Assembly: GCF_019656315.1 (NCBI RefSeq)
Contig: NZ_BPLU01000008.1
Location: forward strand, 186,001 to 250,000
DNA length: 64,000 nt
Direction: 5' to 3'
Source of the DNA: Flavobacterium sp. UMI-01
GTDB lineage: Bacteria; Bacteroidota; Bacteroidia; Flavobacteriales; Flavobacteriaceae
Position 1 is the first letter of the stretch; every line of letters begins with the position of its first letter. Below are positions 35,522-43,700 of the stretch, piece after piece. Made by a program: the position numbers and the translations under genes. The notes below the pieces were generated by a model that made no database searches, had not been told where the DNA came from, and saw only the letters and a list, made by a program, of their open reading frames with translations.

Positions 35522-35804
35522 AACAGTTATTTAAAATAATTCTAAATGTTTAAAAAAATACATAAAAGTTATTGTTTATTTCAATAAGAGTTATATATTT
35601 GCTCTGTACAATTGCATTACGCAAATGTAGCAAAAATAGCTCTTTGAAATATTGAAAAAACTATAAAAAGAAAATAAATCCGATGGGTTACAGAAAAACC
35701 TACTTGCAAAAGGATGAAAAGTAAAAATCGAGTACAAAACAGTCATTGCGGATTTGCCGTAGCATCAAAGCAACAATGACACTATCTATTAATTAAAAAG
35801 AATA
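35522..35804. promoter_or_regulatory. Lysogeny switch region: divergent promoters, operator-like palindromes and leader hairpin
   Basis: Rightward promoter: TTG 35572-35574, 19 bases, TATATTTG 35594-35601. Leftward box: TACATTTG on the minus strand, 35629-35622. TTATTG-N7-CAATAA (35569-35587) lies over the rightward -33 element and is a CI operator candidate; TTGC-N5-GCAA (35612-35624) lies between the promoters. In the rightward leader, GTCATTG/CAATGAC (35742-35748, 35774-35780) forms a hairpin. No gene seen. Confidence 0.6.
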
Positions 35805-36050
35805 ATGATGTCAACACTTAAAATCGAAAAAAACATACCTATTCCAAAAAAAAAGAATAGACGCATTTATCCATTTAAGGAAATGGATATTGAAGATAGT
35901 TTTCAAATTAAAATTGAAAACAATGTAAAATCTATCCAAAAGAAACAAAATATATATGTGGCTATTTGGAGGTTTTGTAAAACTAATCCAGACAAGAAAT
36001 TCACCACGGCTTCAATTCCAAATGGAGTAAGAGTTTGGAGAATAAAATAA
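35805..36050 (+). CDS. Small early phage protein (DUF7303-like)
   Basis: 81 residues, basic. The pattern RIYPFKEMDIEDSFQIK ... KKFTTASIPNGVRVWRIK resembles a widespread family of small phage proteins (YPFxEMxVGDSF ... GVRVWR). Role not known; first gene after the rightward early promoter. It begins with two ATG codons and either could be used. Confidence 0.6.
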   Translation: MMSTLKIEKNIPIPKKKNRRIYPFKEMDIEDSFQIKIENNVKSIQKKQNIYVAIWRFCKTNPDKKFTTASIPNGVRVWRIK

Positions 36051-36074
36051 TACTAATCCTTAATACTAATCATC

Positions 36075-36275
36075 ATGATACTACTTTTTTTAATCATTGC
36101 TTTAATTCTAGTAATTGGACAATTAAAATCAAAATCGAACATCATTGAAACTACTGGTGTTCATAATCACACTATTCATTCTCATTCTCATTCTTATTAT
36201 ATAAATGATAGACAAGTGAGTAAAGCTGAATTTTCAAAATATTCTAAAATAATTTCTTCTTATGAAAATTTCTAA
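36075..36275 (+). CDS. Small membrane protein with His/Ser-rich segment
   Basis: 66 residues: one N-terminal membrane helix (about 2-17), then VHNHTIHSHSHSYY, a His/Ser run that could bind metal, and a polar tail. Overlaps the next gene by 14 bases. Unknown function. Confidence 0.45.
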   Translation: MILLFLIIALILVIGQLKSKSNIIETTGVHNHTIHSHSHSYYINDRQVSKAEFSKYSKIISSYENF

Positions 36276-36450
36276 AGAGGTAATTCTAAAAATAGAATTA
36301 GTGGGAGATGAGGTACTGCATTTAAAAGATGCTCTAGGAAATATAATGGCGGCAGAAAACGCCTCTAGTTTAGGCATTGGATTCTTAAAGCCAGAACAAA
36401 AGAAAATTTTACAATCAATTTTAAACGAAATAAATAAAGGAAATGCTTAG
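36262..36450 (+). CDS. Small early phage protein
   Basis: 62 residues, acidic, no recognised domain. The ATG is within the end of the preceding gene, and its own end overlaps the next by eight bases, which fits a tightly packed early operon. Function unknown. Confidence 0.5.
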   Translation: MKISKEVILKIELVGDEVLHLKDALGNIMAAENASSLGIGFLKPEQKKILQSILNEINKGNA

Positions 36451-36706
36451 AAAAAGAACACCTAAAAAAAGACTTAAAAAAGAGATTTATCACATTATTC
36501 GTAATGATATCCCTTTGAGACATGTAATAGCAGATGCTCTAAACATAGAACCTCAATCTGTCTATTTGTCTGCTGTTAGAGAATCAAAAAAACTTAGCCT
36601 TCCTTTTATTGTGGATTTAATTGCTAAGAATATAGGTAAAACTAAAGATGAAATTTTGGAAACTGATAACACTCATGAACAAAGAGCAAAAAATAAGAGA
36701 GACTAA
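36443..36706 (+). CDS. Small basic protein, possibly HTH
   Basis: 87 residues, strongly basic at the N-terminus (LRKRTPKKRLKKEI). The centre (LRHVIADALNIEPQSVYLSAVRESK) looks like a helix-turn-helix of the kind used to adapt to DNA, but no family is assigned. Overlaps the genes on both sides. Confidence 0.5.
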   Translation: MLRKRTPKKRLKKEIYHIIRNDIPLRHVIADALNIEPQSVYLSAVRESKKLSLPFIVDLIAKNIGKTKDEILETDNTHEQRAKNKRD

Positions 36707-36899
36707 AACCATCATTCGTGAATTAGAAAATTCCGAACTGGTTTTAAAACAAAGCTTAGCAGTAATTACAAGCCGTAAGAATGCTTTACAAACGGAACTG
36801 GATAGTTTGGGAGCTTCCAGTTCCACCCGAAAGGGCAATTACGCAAATGTTCTTTCTGATGAAAAAAAACTGCAAATATTAGGAAGCCTAACAAAATAA
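36675..36899 (+). CDS. Small coiled-coil phage protein
   Basis: 74 residues from the ATG at 36675; a longer frame from 36648 lies deeper in the previous gene. Mostly one long helix (IRETKTIIRELENSELVLKQSL). It overlaps the preceding gene by 32 bases and is followed at once by a terminator hairpin. Unknown function. Confidence 0.5.
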   Translation: MNKEQKIRETKTIIRELENSELVLKQSLAVITSRKNALQTELDSLGASSSTRKGNYANVLSDEKKLQILGSLTK

Positions 36900-36925
36900 A
36901 AAACCGCCAGTGAGCGCTGGCGGTT
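36900..36925 (+). terminator. Terminator-like hairpin in early operon
   Basis: AAACCGCCAG / CTGGCGGTTT perfect 10-bp stem, six-base loop, short T-run. May mark the end of a first early transcript, or an antitermination site. Confidence 0.6.
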
Positions 36926-36971
36926 TCGATCAAATTTCAAATTACGAGTAATAATTTAAAACATTTTAGAG

Positions 36972-37241
36972 ATGTCAAACTTACAAAAAAAATCACAAGA
37001 AATATTCGAAATCGAAGTATGGTTTCGATATCCTTCAGGAGATGAAGTTGAAAAAGATTACGAAATGCATAAAATTGAGGCCACTACAATTCAAGAAGCG
37101 GTTGATAAAGCGGAAGTTCTTTATCGTAATAAGGTAGCCATTCCATTCAGTTATTATTTCAATAATACGCAGTACAGACCCACAGGTTTAACTAAATCTG
37201 ATTTGTTTCACCTAACAGCTCCACACTATGAATACCCTTGA
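36972..37241 (+). CDS. Phage hypothetical protein
   Basis: 89 residues, mixed alpha/beta (FEIEVWFRYPSGDEVEKDYEMHKIEATTIQEA), reminiscent of small phage proteins that carry an internal beta sheet, with no family named. Preceded by the ATTTTAGAG leader motif that also precedes recT and dnaN. Confidence 0.6.
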   Translation: MSNLQKKSQEIFEIEVWFRYPSGDEVEKDYEMHKIEATTIQEAVDKAEVLYRNKVAIPFSYYFNNTQYRPTGLTKSDLFHLTAPHYEYP

Positions 37242-37392
37242 AATTTTTAGAAGATGGAATTTCCATTTACTCAATCAGATTATGGAAAAGGATTTTGGAA
37301 TTATCGAGTGTGGTTCCATTACTGATCCAAGAGAAGAAGTATTTAATCAAAAAATCGAACCACCATGTGTAAACAAGAAAATAGAATGTTAA
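37228..37392 (+). CDS. Small phage ORF, 54 residues
   Basis: Starts inside the end of the previous gene (14-base overlap), MNTLEIFRRWNFHLLNQIME, ends at TAA 37390. No domain. Its overlap on both sides is typical of nested phage genes, but at this length coding is not certain. Confidence 0.4.
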   Translation: MNTLEIFRRWNFHLLNQIMEKDFGIIECGSITDPREEVFNQKIEPPCVNKKIEC

Positions 37393-37478
37393 GGGGATTA
37401 CTGGTATTAGTAATATCATTTTTCATGATGGGGATATGCATCGGAATTTTATTAACCATTTTTTTATTAGGACAATGA
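37365..37478 (+). CDS. Small membrane ORF, 37 residues
   Basis: A single hydrophobic helix (LLVLVISFFMMGICIGILLTIFLL is too long to be soluble) after a short basic start. Overlaps the previous ORF by 28 bases and the next by four (ATGA). Translational coupling with the next ORF supports it. Could be a holin-like or regulatory membrane peptide; not assigned. Confidence 0.45.
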   Translation: MCKQENRMLRGLLVLVISFFMMGICIGILLTIFLLGQ

Positions 37479-37618
37479 CAAACGTAGAAAAATTTAATCA
37501 GTGGATGGTTCAGGTTGTGAAATCTAAATGGTTGCATAATGATAAAGCCATGTGTCATGCAAGAGCAAAAGTAGCAAGCCATACTATAACGTCTTTAAAA
37601 TCTAGGATTAATGGATAA
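37475..37618 (+). CDS. Small phage ORF, 47 residues
   Basis: MTNVEKFNQWMVQVVKSKW... ending ...SLKSRING; start overlaps the previous stop as ATGA. A longer frame from 37436 exists but the coupled ATG is preferred. Unknown function. Confidence 0.45.
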   Translation: MTNVEKFNQWMVQVVKSKWLHNDKAMCHARAKVASHTITSLKSRING

Positions 37619-37790
37619 ATCAACTGAAGCAAAGCAATACATCAAAGCACACGGAAGTAAGGAGGAGGCCATGGTTTTTCTAAAAAAAGTAATTGCCATG
37701 TATGAAGATAACAAAACACCTAAAACTCCAAAAGTACTGGCCAGAATAGACAAATACAATTCGCTTTTAGAAGCAATAGAAAATTTATAA
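37611..37790 (+). CDS. Small phage ORF, 59 residues
   Basis: Helical, basic (TEAKQYIKAHGSKEEAMVFLKK), overlapping the previous ORF by eight bases and ending 18 bases before recT. No family known. Confidence 0.5.
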   Translation: MDKSTEAKQYIKAHGSKEEAMVFLKKVIAMYEDNKTPKTPKVLARIDKYNSLLEAIENL

Positions 37791-37791
37791 T

Positions 37792-37808
37792 AATCAAATT
37801 TTAGAGTA
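37792..37808 (+). promoter_or_regulatory. Conserved translation leader before recT
   Basis: AATCAAATTTTAGAGTA directly before the ATG; the same leader occurs before the genes at 38719 and 42604 and in shorter form at 36962. Confidence 0.45.
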
Positions 37809-38690
37809 ATGAGTAAAACAAACACATTAGAGTTAATCCAAAACACTGCACCAGGAAAAATTGCAGAATTGGAAATGGTTAAGGAAAAATTCATTAAGAA
37901 TTACAACTTAGCGAATAGATCCGAAAACGGAGAATTAATGTACCACCGACAATTGGTATATTTTAATCAAAACATTGCTGCCAGCACACAATTACAAAAT
38001 GCCGACAAATTTTCATTGTATGCCTGCTTCATCACTGCAGCTGTAAAAGGATATTCATTTGATCCATTAGATAACGAAATCTACTTAGTGCCACGCGGTG
38101 GAAAAGCATGTATGCAATTGCAAGCAGGCGCTTATGTTCGTAGGCTAATCCAAACACAACAGGCTACAGGATGCGAACAACCAAAATTGGTTTTCAAAGG
38201 GGATGTTTTTGAAGTAGAAGATGGAGTAGTAAAAAGACACATTGAGAAGTTTGAAGATGAAACCATCATTGCTGGATATGTAAAATTCAATACTGCAGGA
38301 GGTGGATTTAAATATTTCATCTATAGAAAATCAGACTTTGAGTCTTGGAGAAAGAAATCTTCTAATCCTGCAACTGTTCAAAAATCGCCAACATGGTTAT
38401 CTGAGTCACTTTGGGATAACGGAGTGATTGGAGGATTGAACCCAGAACCTGCTTTTTTACGAACTAAAATCATTCTTCATGCTGCCAAAGAGAAATGTTG
38501 GTTTACTGGTTCTACACCTATTGAGCTTGAGCAATTCAATGTTGAAATTGAACCAGAAGATGAAAACCCACCAACACCAGAACACTTTTCAGAACCTGCT
38601 CCAAGTCCAGCACCTGAATACGCTTCATTCGAAGAAGTTCCTGAAGATTCTAATCATCAAGAAGAAGAAATAGACGAAGAAGCATTTTAA
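37809..38690 (+). CDS. recT: RecT family single-strand annealing protein
   Basis: 293 residues. The RecT core is recognisable from KFSLYACFITAAVKGYSFDPLDNEIYLVPRGGKACMQL (early beta sheet) through VYEGD-like FKGDVFEVEDG to ILHAAKEKCW; the last 50 residues are an acidic disordered tail. It anneals complementary single strands during phage recombination and replication. The PD-(D/E)XK gene two genes downstream is the probable exonuclease partner (RecE-like). Confidence 0.88.
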   Translation: MSKTNTLELIQNTAPGKIAELEMVKEKFIKNYNLANRSENGELMYHRQLVYFNQNIAASTQLQNADKFSLYACFITAAVKGYSFDPLDNEIYLVPRGGKACMQLQAGAYVRRLIQTQQATGCEQPKLVFKGDVFEVEDGVVKRHIEKFEDETIIAGYVKFNTAGGGFKYFIYRKSDFESWRKKSSNPATVQKSPTWLSESLWDNGVIGGLNPEPAFLRTKIILHAAKEKCWFTGSTPIELEQFNVEIEPEDENPPTPEHFSEPAPSPAPEYASFEEVPEDSNHQEEEIDEEAF

Positions 38691-38701
38691 TTTTTAACAA
38701 C

Positions 38702-38718
38702 AATCAAATTTTAGAGAA
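38702..38718 (+). promoter_or_regulatory. Conserved translation leader
   Basis: AATCAAATTTTAGAGAA before the ATG at 38719, 16 of 17 bases identical with the recT leader. Confidence 0.45.
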
Positions 38719-39918
38719 ATGACAACAGAAATAGCCACACAGGACCAACTGCAAGAAATAATTTTAAGCGGTTCAGAAATATTACAAAGCAGTCAATTAA
38801 GAGTTTCCAAAGCAATAAGCGTAGGAGATAAATTATTAGCTGAAATTCAAGAAAAAGGCATGAGCACCGACATGGATGAAAGATGCAATAAGTTCTTAGT
38901 GAATTGCAGAAATGCAAAAAGTGAAATTGAAACGCAAAGAAAGCCTATCACAGCTTTTTTTGATACGATCAGAAAACAGTTCACAGAGAATGAAGCAAAA
39001 TTAGACCCAAAAAAATTAGATTCTCATCCTGCCAAAATTCAAGCTTATCGTGATAAATGGGTAGCAAAATTAAGAGCTGAGGAAGCCGAAAAACAAAGAA
39101 TTGCTCAAGCCAAAATCGATAAAGAAAATGAAATTATTGATATCAAAGCCAGCTTAGAAGTGCAATTGTCAACTTATGTGAACAATCATATTGCAGAACG
39201 CAAACAAAAACTTCAAGATTCCTTCAATAAAATCACCCTGGAGAATTTGGAAGAAAAATCAAAGGCATTAAAGACTTTAGCGATTGAGTACCAAAAATCA
39301 CATTTTCAAGCTTTTTCCCCTAATTGGTTAAGAAAACACGTTACTCAGGAAGAAACATCTGTTTTACTTGATGAATTCATTGCATCAAAAGATTTCAATC
39401 TGATTGCCGCAGTAGTTGTTGATGAAATCAGAAAATTCAAAGAGGAATTGATTGAAAAACTACCAAGTTTGAAAAAAAGCCTTGAGGATATGGCAAAAGC
39501 TGGTGAAGCTGAGAAAGCCAGATTAGCCAAAGAAAAGCAAGAACGTGAAGCAGCTGCTGCCAAAAAATTACAGGAAGAAGCAGAAGCTAAAATAAAATCA
39601 GATCAGGAAGCAGCTGAGGTTAAAAAAACAGCCGAACAAACCAATGCCTTGATGAACAATCTGGAGTTGAACGATACAGTTGCTCCAGAAACCAGAGACG
39701 GCTTCAAAATTACTTTGATTAATAAGCCTGCTATTGCTGAAATCTTCACCTTCTGGTTCCAACGCGAAGGAATGACTTTGTCTTTAGAAGAATTGGAAAA
39801 GAAATCAATCACCCAAATGAAAGCCTATTGCGAAAAAGTAGCGCATAAATCAGGTGATATGATTGTAAGCGATAATTTGAAATATGAACCGGTTTACAAA
39901 GCCGTAAATAGAAAGTAA
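38719..39918 (+). CDS. Coiled-coil phage protein (DUF1351-like)
   Basis: 399 residues. Long helical coiled-coil core with Ala/Lys/Glu-rich stretches (residues 250-300 nearly all charged and Ala) and a C-terminal globular part (FTFWFQREGMTLSLEELEKKSITQMK). This general layout is seen in DUF1351-type phage proteins encoded next to RecT and nucleases; an accessory role in recombination is inference. Intact, four bases from the next gene. Confidence 0.5.
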   Translation: MTTEIATQDQLQEIILSGSEILQSSQLRVSKAISVGDKLLAEIQEKGMSTDMDERCNKFLVNCRNAKSEIETQRKPITAFFDTIRKQFTENEAKLDPKKLDSHPAKIQAYRDKWVAKLRAEEAEKQRIAQAKIDKENEIIDIKASLEVQLSTYVNNHIAERKQKLQDSFNKITLENLEEKSKALKTLAIEYQKSHFQAFSPNWLRKHVTQEETSVLLDEFIASKDFNLIAAVVVDEIRKFKEELIEKLPSLKKSLEDMAKAGEAEKARLAKEKQEREAAAAKKLQEEAEAKIKSDQEAAEVKKTAEQTNALMNNLELNDTVAPETRDGFKITLINKPAIAEIFTFWFQREGMTLSLEELEKKSITQMKAYCEKVAHKSGDMIVSDNLKYEPVYKAVNRK

Positions 39919-39920
39919 TC

Positions 39921-40214
39921 ATGGGAGAATTTAAAGGAACAAAAGCGCCTTGGATAGTTGGAAGACCCGGTACTGTAGTATCAGATAATAAAGAAAGTAT
40001 AACTATTAGTGGTGGAGTAGGTGAAGATGCAATCAAATATTATGGTGGCAATCTTATTTGTGAGTCCGTTTCTAACTCTAATGCAAAACTTATTGCAGCA
40101 GCTCCTGAGATGTTAGAAATGCTTATTAAAGTAGAGAAGGTATTAAGAGAATGTACTCAGGAATATGGGTTAAGTCAGGACGTAGAAAAACTAATCCAAA
40201 AAGCAACTGAATAA
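39921..40214 (+). CDS. Small phage protein, paralogue A
   Basis: 97 residues. Starts MGEFKGTKAPWIV and carries NAKLIAAAPEMLEMLIK, a signature of a widespread small phage family. A second copy lies at 41530. The stop overlaps the next start by one base. Function unknown. Confidence 0.6.
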   Translation: MGEFKGTKAPWIVGRPGTVVSDNKESITISGGVGEDAIKYYGGNLICESVSNSNAKLIAAAPEMLEMLIKVEKVLRECTQEYGLSQDVEKLIQKATE

Positions 40215-40849
40215 TGGACCCTTATTTTGGAAGAAACGAAGTGAGTAACTCTGATTTGAGTTGGCTAAAAGATTATTGGAAAGAAGATAAGCTGGACGAA
40301 GTTACCAAACAAAAAGCGTACAAGTTTGGAACACTAATCGATGCCATTATCACAGAACCTTTCAAAGTAGATTACTTCAAGTTTCAAGTAGATGGAGTTC
40401 AGTATTCCGAAGAAGATTTTGAGAAAGCTATCCAAATGAAAAAGGCTTTTATGAAGGATCCATTAGCACAAAATCTACTAAAACAAAGTGATACACAAAA
40501 GGTAATGATTACCAATAGAACATTCACTTATGATGAGGTTGAATTTGAACTTCCAGTTCGTTGCAAATGGGATTTATGGATGGATGGTTTAGGATGGGGT
40601 GGTGACCTAAAAAGCACCACCGCCACCACTCAAAAGCAATTTGAAGAAGCAGTAAGACATTTTGATTACGACCGCCAACGTGCCTGGTATATGGATATAG
40701 CAGGAAGTGATCAAGACGTTTTAATTGGAGTTTCAAAAGAGAATTTCAAAGTTTTTAAAGTTCCTATCCGTAGAGGCGACGAACTATACAATTCAGGATT
40801 TAAAAAGTATAACGAGCTCGCTTTTAAATGGTGGGCATTATTCGAATAA
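40214..40849 (+). CDS. PD-(D/E)XK exonuclease, RecE-like
   Basis: 211 residues. Active-site residues Asp120 (CKWDLW), Asp131 and Lys133 (GGDLKSTT), preceded by the helix KFGTLIDAIITEP, define the PDDEXK fold used by lambda-exo/RecE-type and Cas4-like nucleases. Next to recT it very probably resects double-strand ends to make substrate for RecT. Short but complete catalytic core. Confidence 0.8.
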   Translation: MDPYFGRNEVSNSDLSWLKDYWKEDKLDEVTKQKAYKFGTLIDAIITEPFKVDYFKFQVDGVQYSEEDFEKAIQMKKAFMKDPLAQNLLKQSDTQKVMITNRTFTYDEVEFELPVRCKWDLWMDGLGWGGDLKSTTATTQKQFEEAVRHFDYDRQRAWYMDIAGSDQDVLIGVSKENFKVFKVPIRRGDELYNSGFKKYNELAFKWWALFE

Positions 40850-40852
40850 CAA

Positions 40853-41134
40853 ATGGCAAAAGAAAAAAAGAAAAAGAAATCAACCATATTTCACAGCACT
40901 TACAACAAAAAAGAATTTTTAGCTCCAAACTCTATTCGTTCAATGGCTGCGGTTCATGCTAAAATTCTAAAAGATGGTACCGCAGTTTTAAGAATCTCAG
41001 ATTGCAATACCTCAGTAAGAATTTGGAATGATTTCAATGATCTGGAAGAAAAAAAGGAAATGTTAACCAAGGTAGATAACCTCATAGCCAATCTGCAAGA
41101 TTTTAGAATGGATATCAAATCAAGAATCGTTTAA
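40853..41134 (+). CDS. Phage hypothetical protein
   Basis: 93 residues; basic Lys-rich start, then a compact alpha/beta domain (MAAVHAKILKDGTAVLRISDCNTSVRIWNDF). One base from the next gene. Not in a family I recognise. Confidence 0.55.
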   Translation: MAKEKKKKKSTIFHSTYNKKEFLAPNSIRSMAAVHAKILKDGTAVLRISDCNTSVRIWNDFNDLEEKKEMLTKVDNLIANLQDFRMDIKSRIV

Positions 41135-41524
41135 ATGAATCAGTTAATCACACCACCACAGGATATCATTAATGAATTGACCACAATTCAAGCCTTCCTT
41201 GAAGTCACTATGAGTGAAGATGCTACCGAAGCAGTAGTACGAGGAAACGATTTAGCGGTTTACATGGCTAGAACTGGGAAACTTATAGCAGATGCCAAAA
41301 TACATCGTGAACAAAAGCTAAGAAGTTCCATGATTCAGGAGTATAAAAAACTAATCGAATTTCCTGCTAGTGTGGCTGTGAAATACACGGATACTCTAGT
41401 TGAAAATGAAACCTACTTACTAACCTGGGCTACGAGATTAAATGCAGCTTGTACCCACCAATTAGACTGGTGTCGAACAATTATTTCAAAAGCAAAAGCG
41501 GAAATGTCCGCATTTAATGGATAA
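41135..41524 (+). CDS. Phage hypothetical protein
   Basis: 129 residues, helical, with a conserved-looking centre (DLAVYMARTGKLIADAKIHREQKLRSSMIQEY). In the recombination block between the nuclease and the paralogous small gene. No family assigned. Confidence 0.55.
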   Translation: MNQLITPPQDIINELTTIQAFLEVTMSEDATEAVVRGNDLAVYMARTGKLIADAKIHREQKLRSSMIQEYKKLIEFPASVAVKYTDTLVENETYLLTWATRLNAACTHQLDWCRTIISKAKAEMSAFNG

Positions 41525-41529
41525 TCATT

Positions 41530-41823
41530 ATGGCAGAATTCAAAGGAACAAAAGGAAAGTGGATTTACAATAAAGAATTACAACAGCATTCAGGATACAG
41601 AATAATTGTTTCTGAATCAAATAAAATAATTCACAAATCAGAAAATAAGAATGGTTTGTCTGAAGAGGAAATTGAAGCGAATGCCAAACTTATAGCATCG
41701 GCTCCAGAACTACTCGAAACCCTAACCAAACTCCACCAAGCAATATCAAGTGGAAATATTCACTCATTAAGTGAATGGAATTACAAAGCTAAAGTATTAA
41801 CATACGAAATTTTAAAACCTTAA
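41530..41823 (+). CDS. Small phage protein, paralogue B
   Basis: 97 residues, same length as paralogue A and sharing the (M)AEFKGTKGKWIY start and ANAKLIASAPELLETL core. The middle third differs, so this is an old duplication. Function unknown. Confidence 0.6.
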   Translation: MAEFKGTKGKWIYNKELQQHSGYRIIVSESNKIIHKSENKNGLSEEEIEANAKLIASAPELLETLTKLHQAISSGNIHSLSEWNYKAKVLTYEILKP

Positions 41824-41829
41824 ATAACT

Positions 41830-42393
41830 ATGAACATCACAATCAAAAATGCCAGTATCAAAAACAGCCTATTCTTAAAATATGGCTACGATCATTTTGT
41901 AGGAAGTACAAAATACAGTCATCCATCCACAACAGGTGATGCACCTATTCACGATGATTTGAGAGAAGCATTCTTAGCCTTGACACCTCACTTTGCTTAC
42001 ATCTGCGAGGAAATTTCAGAAAGTGTATGTCGCGAATCAATTAACGACTTCAAACAAGGAGTTTTTCACCCAACCGAAGAAACTGATCCTTTGCGAAAGT
42101 ACACTGTAATCGGTTTCACATTAGGTAAAGAATCTGAAGGCGTTACCATCATCGGTTCTAAAAGATTGGATAGTGGTAAAAGCATCAACATCAACACGCC
42201 ATTCTTAAAATGGGATGATGATTATCCTTTTGATTCAGAACTTATCGCAGCGGTTGATTTATTGAAATCTGAAGTGTATGAGTATATCGAAGGCAAACGA
42301 GCTCCTGCTCAAAATCAACTCGATATGTTTGAGGACCAAGAGGAAGAAGAACAAGAAGCTTTTGCAGGTGCAGATGTCGAAAACGAAATGTAG
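41830..42393 (+). CDS. Phage protein with clamp-binding motif
   Basis: 187 residues. A globular domain (1-160) of unknown family, then a tail that opens with QLDMF (163-167), which matches the bacterial sliding-clamp-binding pentapeptide consensus QL(S/D)LF closely, followed by an acidic end. A phage-encoded DnaN clamp begins 210 bases later. The domain's role is unknown; the motif suggests it is brought to replication forks by the clamp. Confidence 0.6.
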   Translation: MNITIKNASIKNSLFLKYGYDHFVGSTKYSHPSTTGDAPIHDDLREAFLALTPHFAYICEEISESVCRESINDFKQGVFHPTEETDPLRKYTVIGFTLGKESEGVTIIGSKRLDSGKSININTPFLKWDDDYPFDSELIAAVDLLKSEVYEYIEGKRAPAQNQLDMFEDQEEEEQEAFAGADVENEM

Positions 42394-42583
42394 TATCCGT
42401 GATAGACGGCTTAAGCTAAACAAACGCAGGTACTATCTGCACGCTAAAGTCAAAATGCTAGAACCCGAAGACTACCAATTATTAAATCCCCGAAAAAGAG
42501 AATTTTCGGGGATTCCTAAAGGGAAATTCGCTAACAAACTTTTAAAAGAGTTTGGATACACCCACCAATATCAAATTATATAA
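42374..42583 (+). CDS. Small basic phage protein
   Basis: 69 residues from the ATG at 42374, overlapping the previous gene by 20 bases; longer frames start further inside that gene. Basic, with RRYYLHAKVKM and NPRKREFSGIPKGKFANKLLKEF. Unknown function. Confidence 0.45.
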   Translation: MSKTKCSIRDRRLKLNKRRYYLHAKVKMLEPEDYQLLNPRKREFSGIPKGKFANKLLKEFGYTHQYQII

Positions 42584-42585
42584 AA

Positions 42586-42603
42586 AATCAAATTTCAGAG
42601 ACA
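42586..42603 (+). promoter_or_regulatory. Conserved translation leader before the clamp gene
   Basis: AATCAAATTTCAGAGACA, a close variant of the recT leader, directly before the clamp gene ATG. Confidence 0.4.
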
Positions 42604-43689
42604 ATGAGTATTAAATTAGTAGTAAACAGTAAAGACATTTTAAAAGCGGTGCAAACCGTGGGAGCAATTGTAAAAGGGAATCATGCCTTACCAATTTTAG
42701 ACAATATCCTAATCGAGCTTCAAAATAATAAATTGGTTTTCATTTCGGATAATCTTGAGATAAGATCAAAAGTAGAATTACCAATCGAATCTAAAGAGGA
42801 ATTTAAAACCTGTGTTCCTTACAAATTAGTTTTCAATATCCTTAAAGGTTTTCCAAGTACACCTATTGAATTGGTTTTGGAAAAAATGAATCTAAAAATT
42901 CTTTCTGAAACAGGAACTTACATTGTACCATTAGTAGATACTAAAGAGTTTCCAGAATCAAAAGAAAAAACAACAACCGACACGGTTAAAATGGAATCAT
43001 CCCAGCTGATAGATGCCATCAAAAAAGCATTGCTTTTCACAGATAAGACTAATGCAACCAACTTACACAATGTTTTAATCTCCATCAAAAAAGACGGTAC
43101 CAAAATAGTTAGTACCGATGGTAACGTCATTCTGGAGTATTCCATGACTGCTGGAGGTGATGAAAAGGATTTGATTATATCAAGAAGCATTGCCAGCCAT
43201 TTAATCCAAATTCTTTCCTCCCATGAAGAGGTAGAGCTGAGTTATTCAGACAGTCATTTATTTATTGCAACTGAAGGAAAGGAAATCAACGCAATATTAA
43301 GCAATTCGACCTTTCCACCTTATTTGCGAATTTTTGAAGCCTATTCTCCAGATAAAAAGCTAACCATTGATAACGGAATCATTGCACCGGCCATCAAAAG
43401 ATTATATGCGCTTACCGATCAAAACAATCAAACGGTAAAATTCTCCATCAAAGAGAACATTGTGGAATTGTCATTCAATAATCAGCTTCAAAAATACGAA
43501 GCAAAGGAAACGTTGCCTTGTGAATATACCGATGAAGAAATAAACATCGCTTTCAATGCTAATTACATCAATAATATGCTTACAGCGATTGAAGAAAGCA
43601 TTGAAATGAATATCACTGATGGTAGCAAGCCATGTATTTTCATCGCTGAGAATATAAGAGCAATTGTAGGTCCTATTAACGTAAACTAA
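42604..43689 (+). CDS. dnaN: DNA polymerase III beta subunit (sliding clamp), phage-encoded
   Basis: 361 residues with the three-domain clamp organisation of DnaN: LKAVQTVGAIVKGNHALPILDNILIEL in domain 1, the domain 2 strand KKALLFTDKT, and domain 3 ending with the conserved C-terminal ... IVGPINVN. A typical bacterial clamp is a dimer of about 370 residues; the length fits. The host should have its own dnaN, so this is a second clamp dedicated to the phage. Next to PcfK, PcfJ and an SNF2 helicase. Several neighbours have clamp-binding peptides. Confidence 0.88.
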   Translation: MSIKLVVNSKDILKAVQTVGAIVKGNHALPILDNILIELQNNKLVFISDNLEIRSKVELPIESKEEFKTCVPYKLVFNILKGFPSTPIELVLEKMNLKILSETGTYIVPLVDTKEFPESKEKTTTDTVKMESSQLIDAIKKALLFTDKTNATNLHNVLISIKKDGTKIVSTDGNVILEYSMTAGGDEKDLIISRSIASHLIQILSSHEEVELSYSDSHLFIATEGKEINAILSNSTFPPYLRIFEAYSPDKKLTIDNGIIAPAIKRLYALTDQNNQTVKFSIKENIVELSFNNQLQKYEAKETLPCEYTDEEINIAFNANYINNMLTAIEESIEMNITDGSKPCIFIAENIRAIVGPINVN

Positions 43690-43700
43690 AATCTGAAACT

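Noticed and set aside
35696..35734. 13-codon leader ORF before the first early phage gene
   Set aside because: Too short and no supporting signal beyond an ATG and an in-frame stop.
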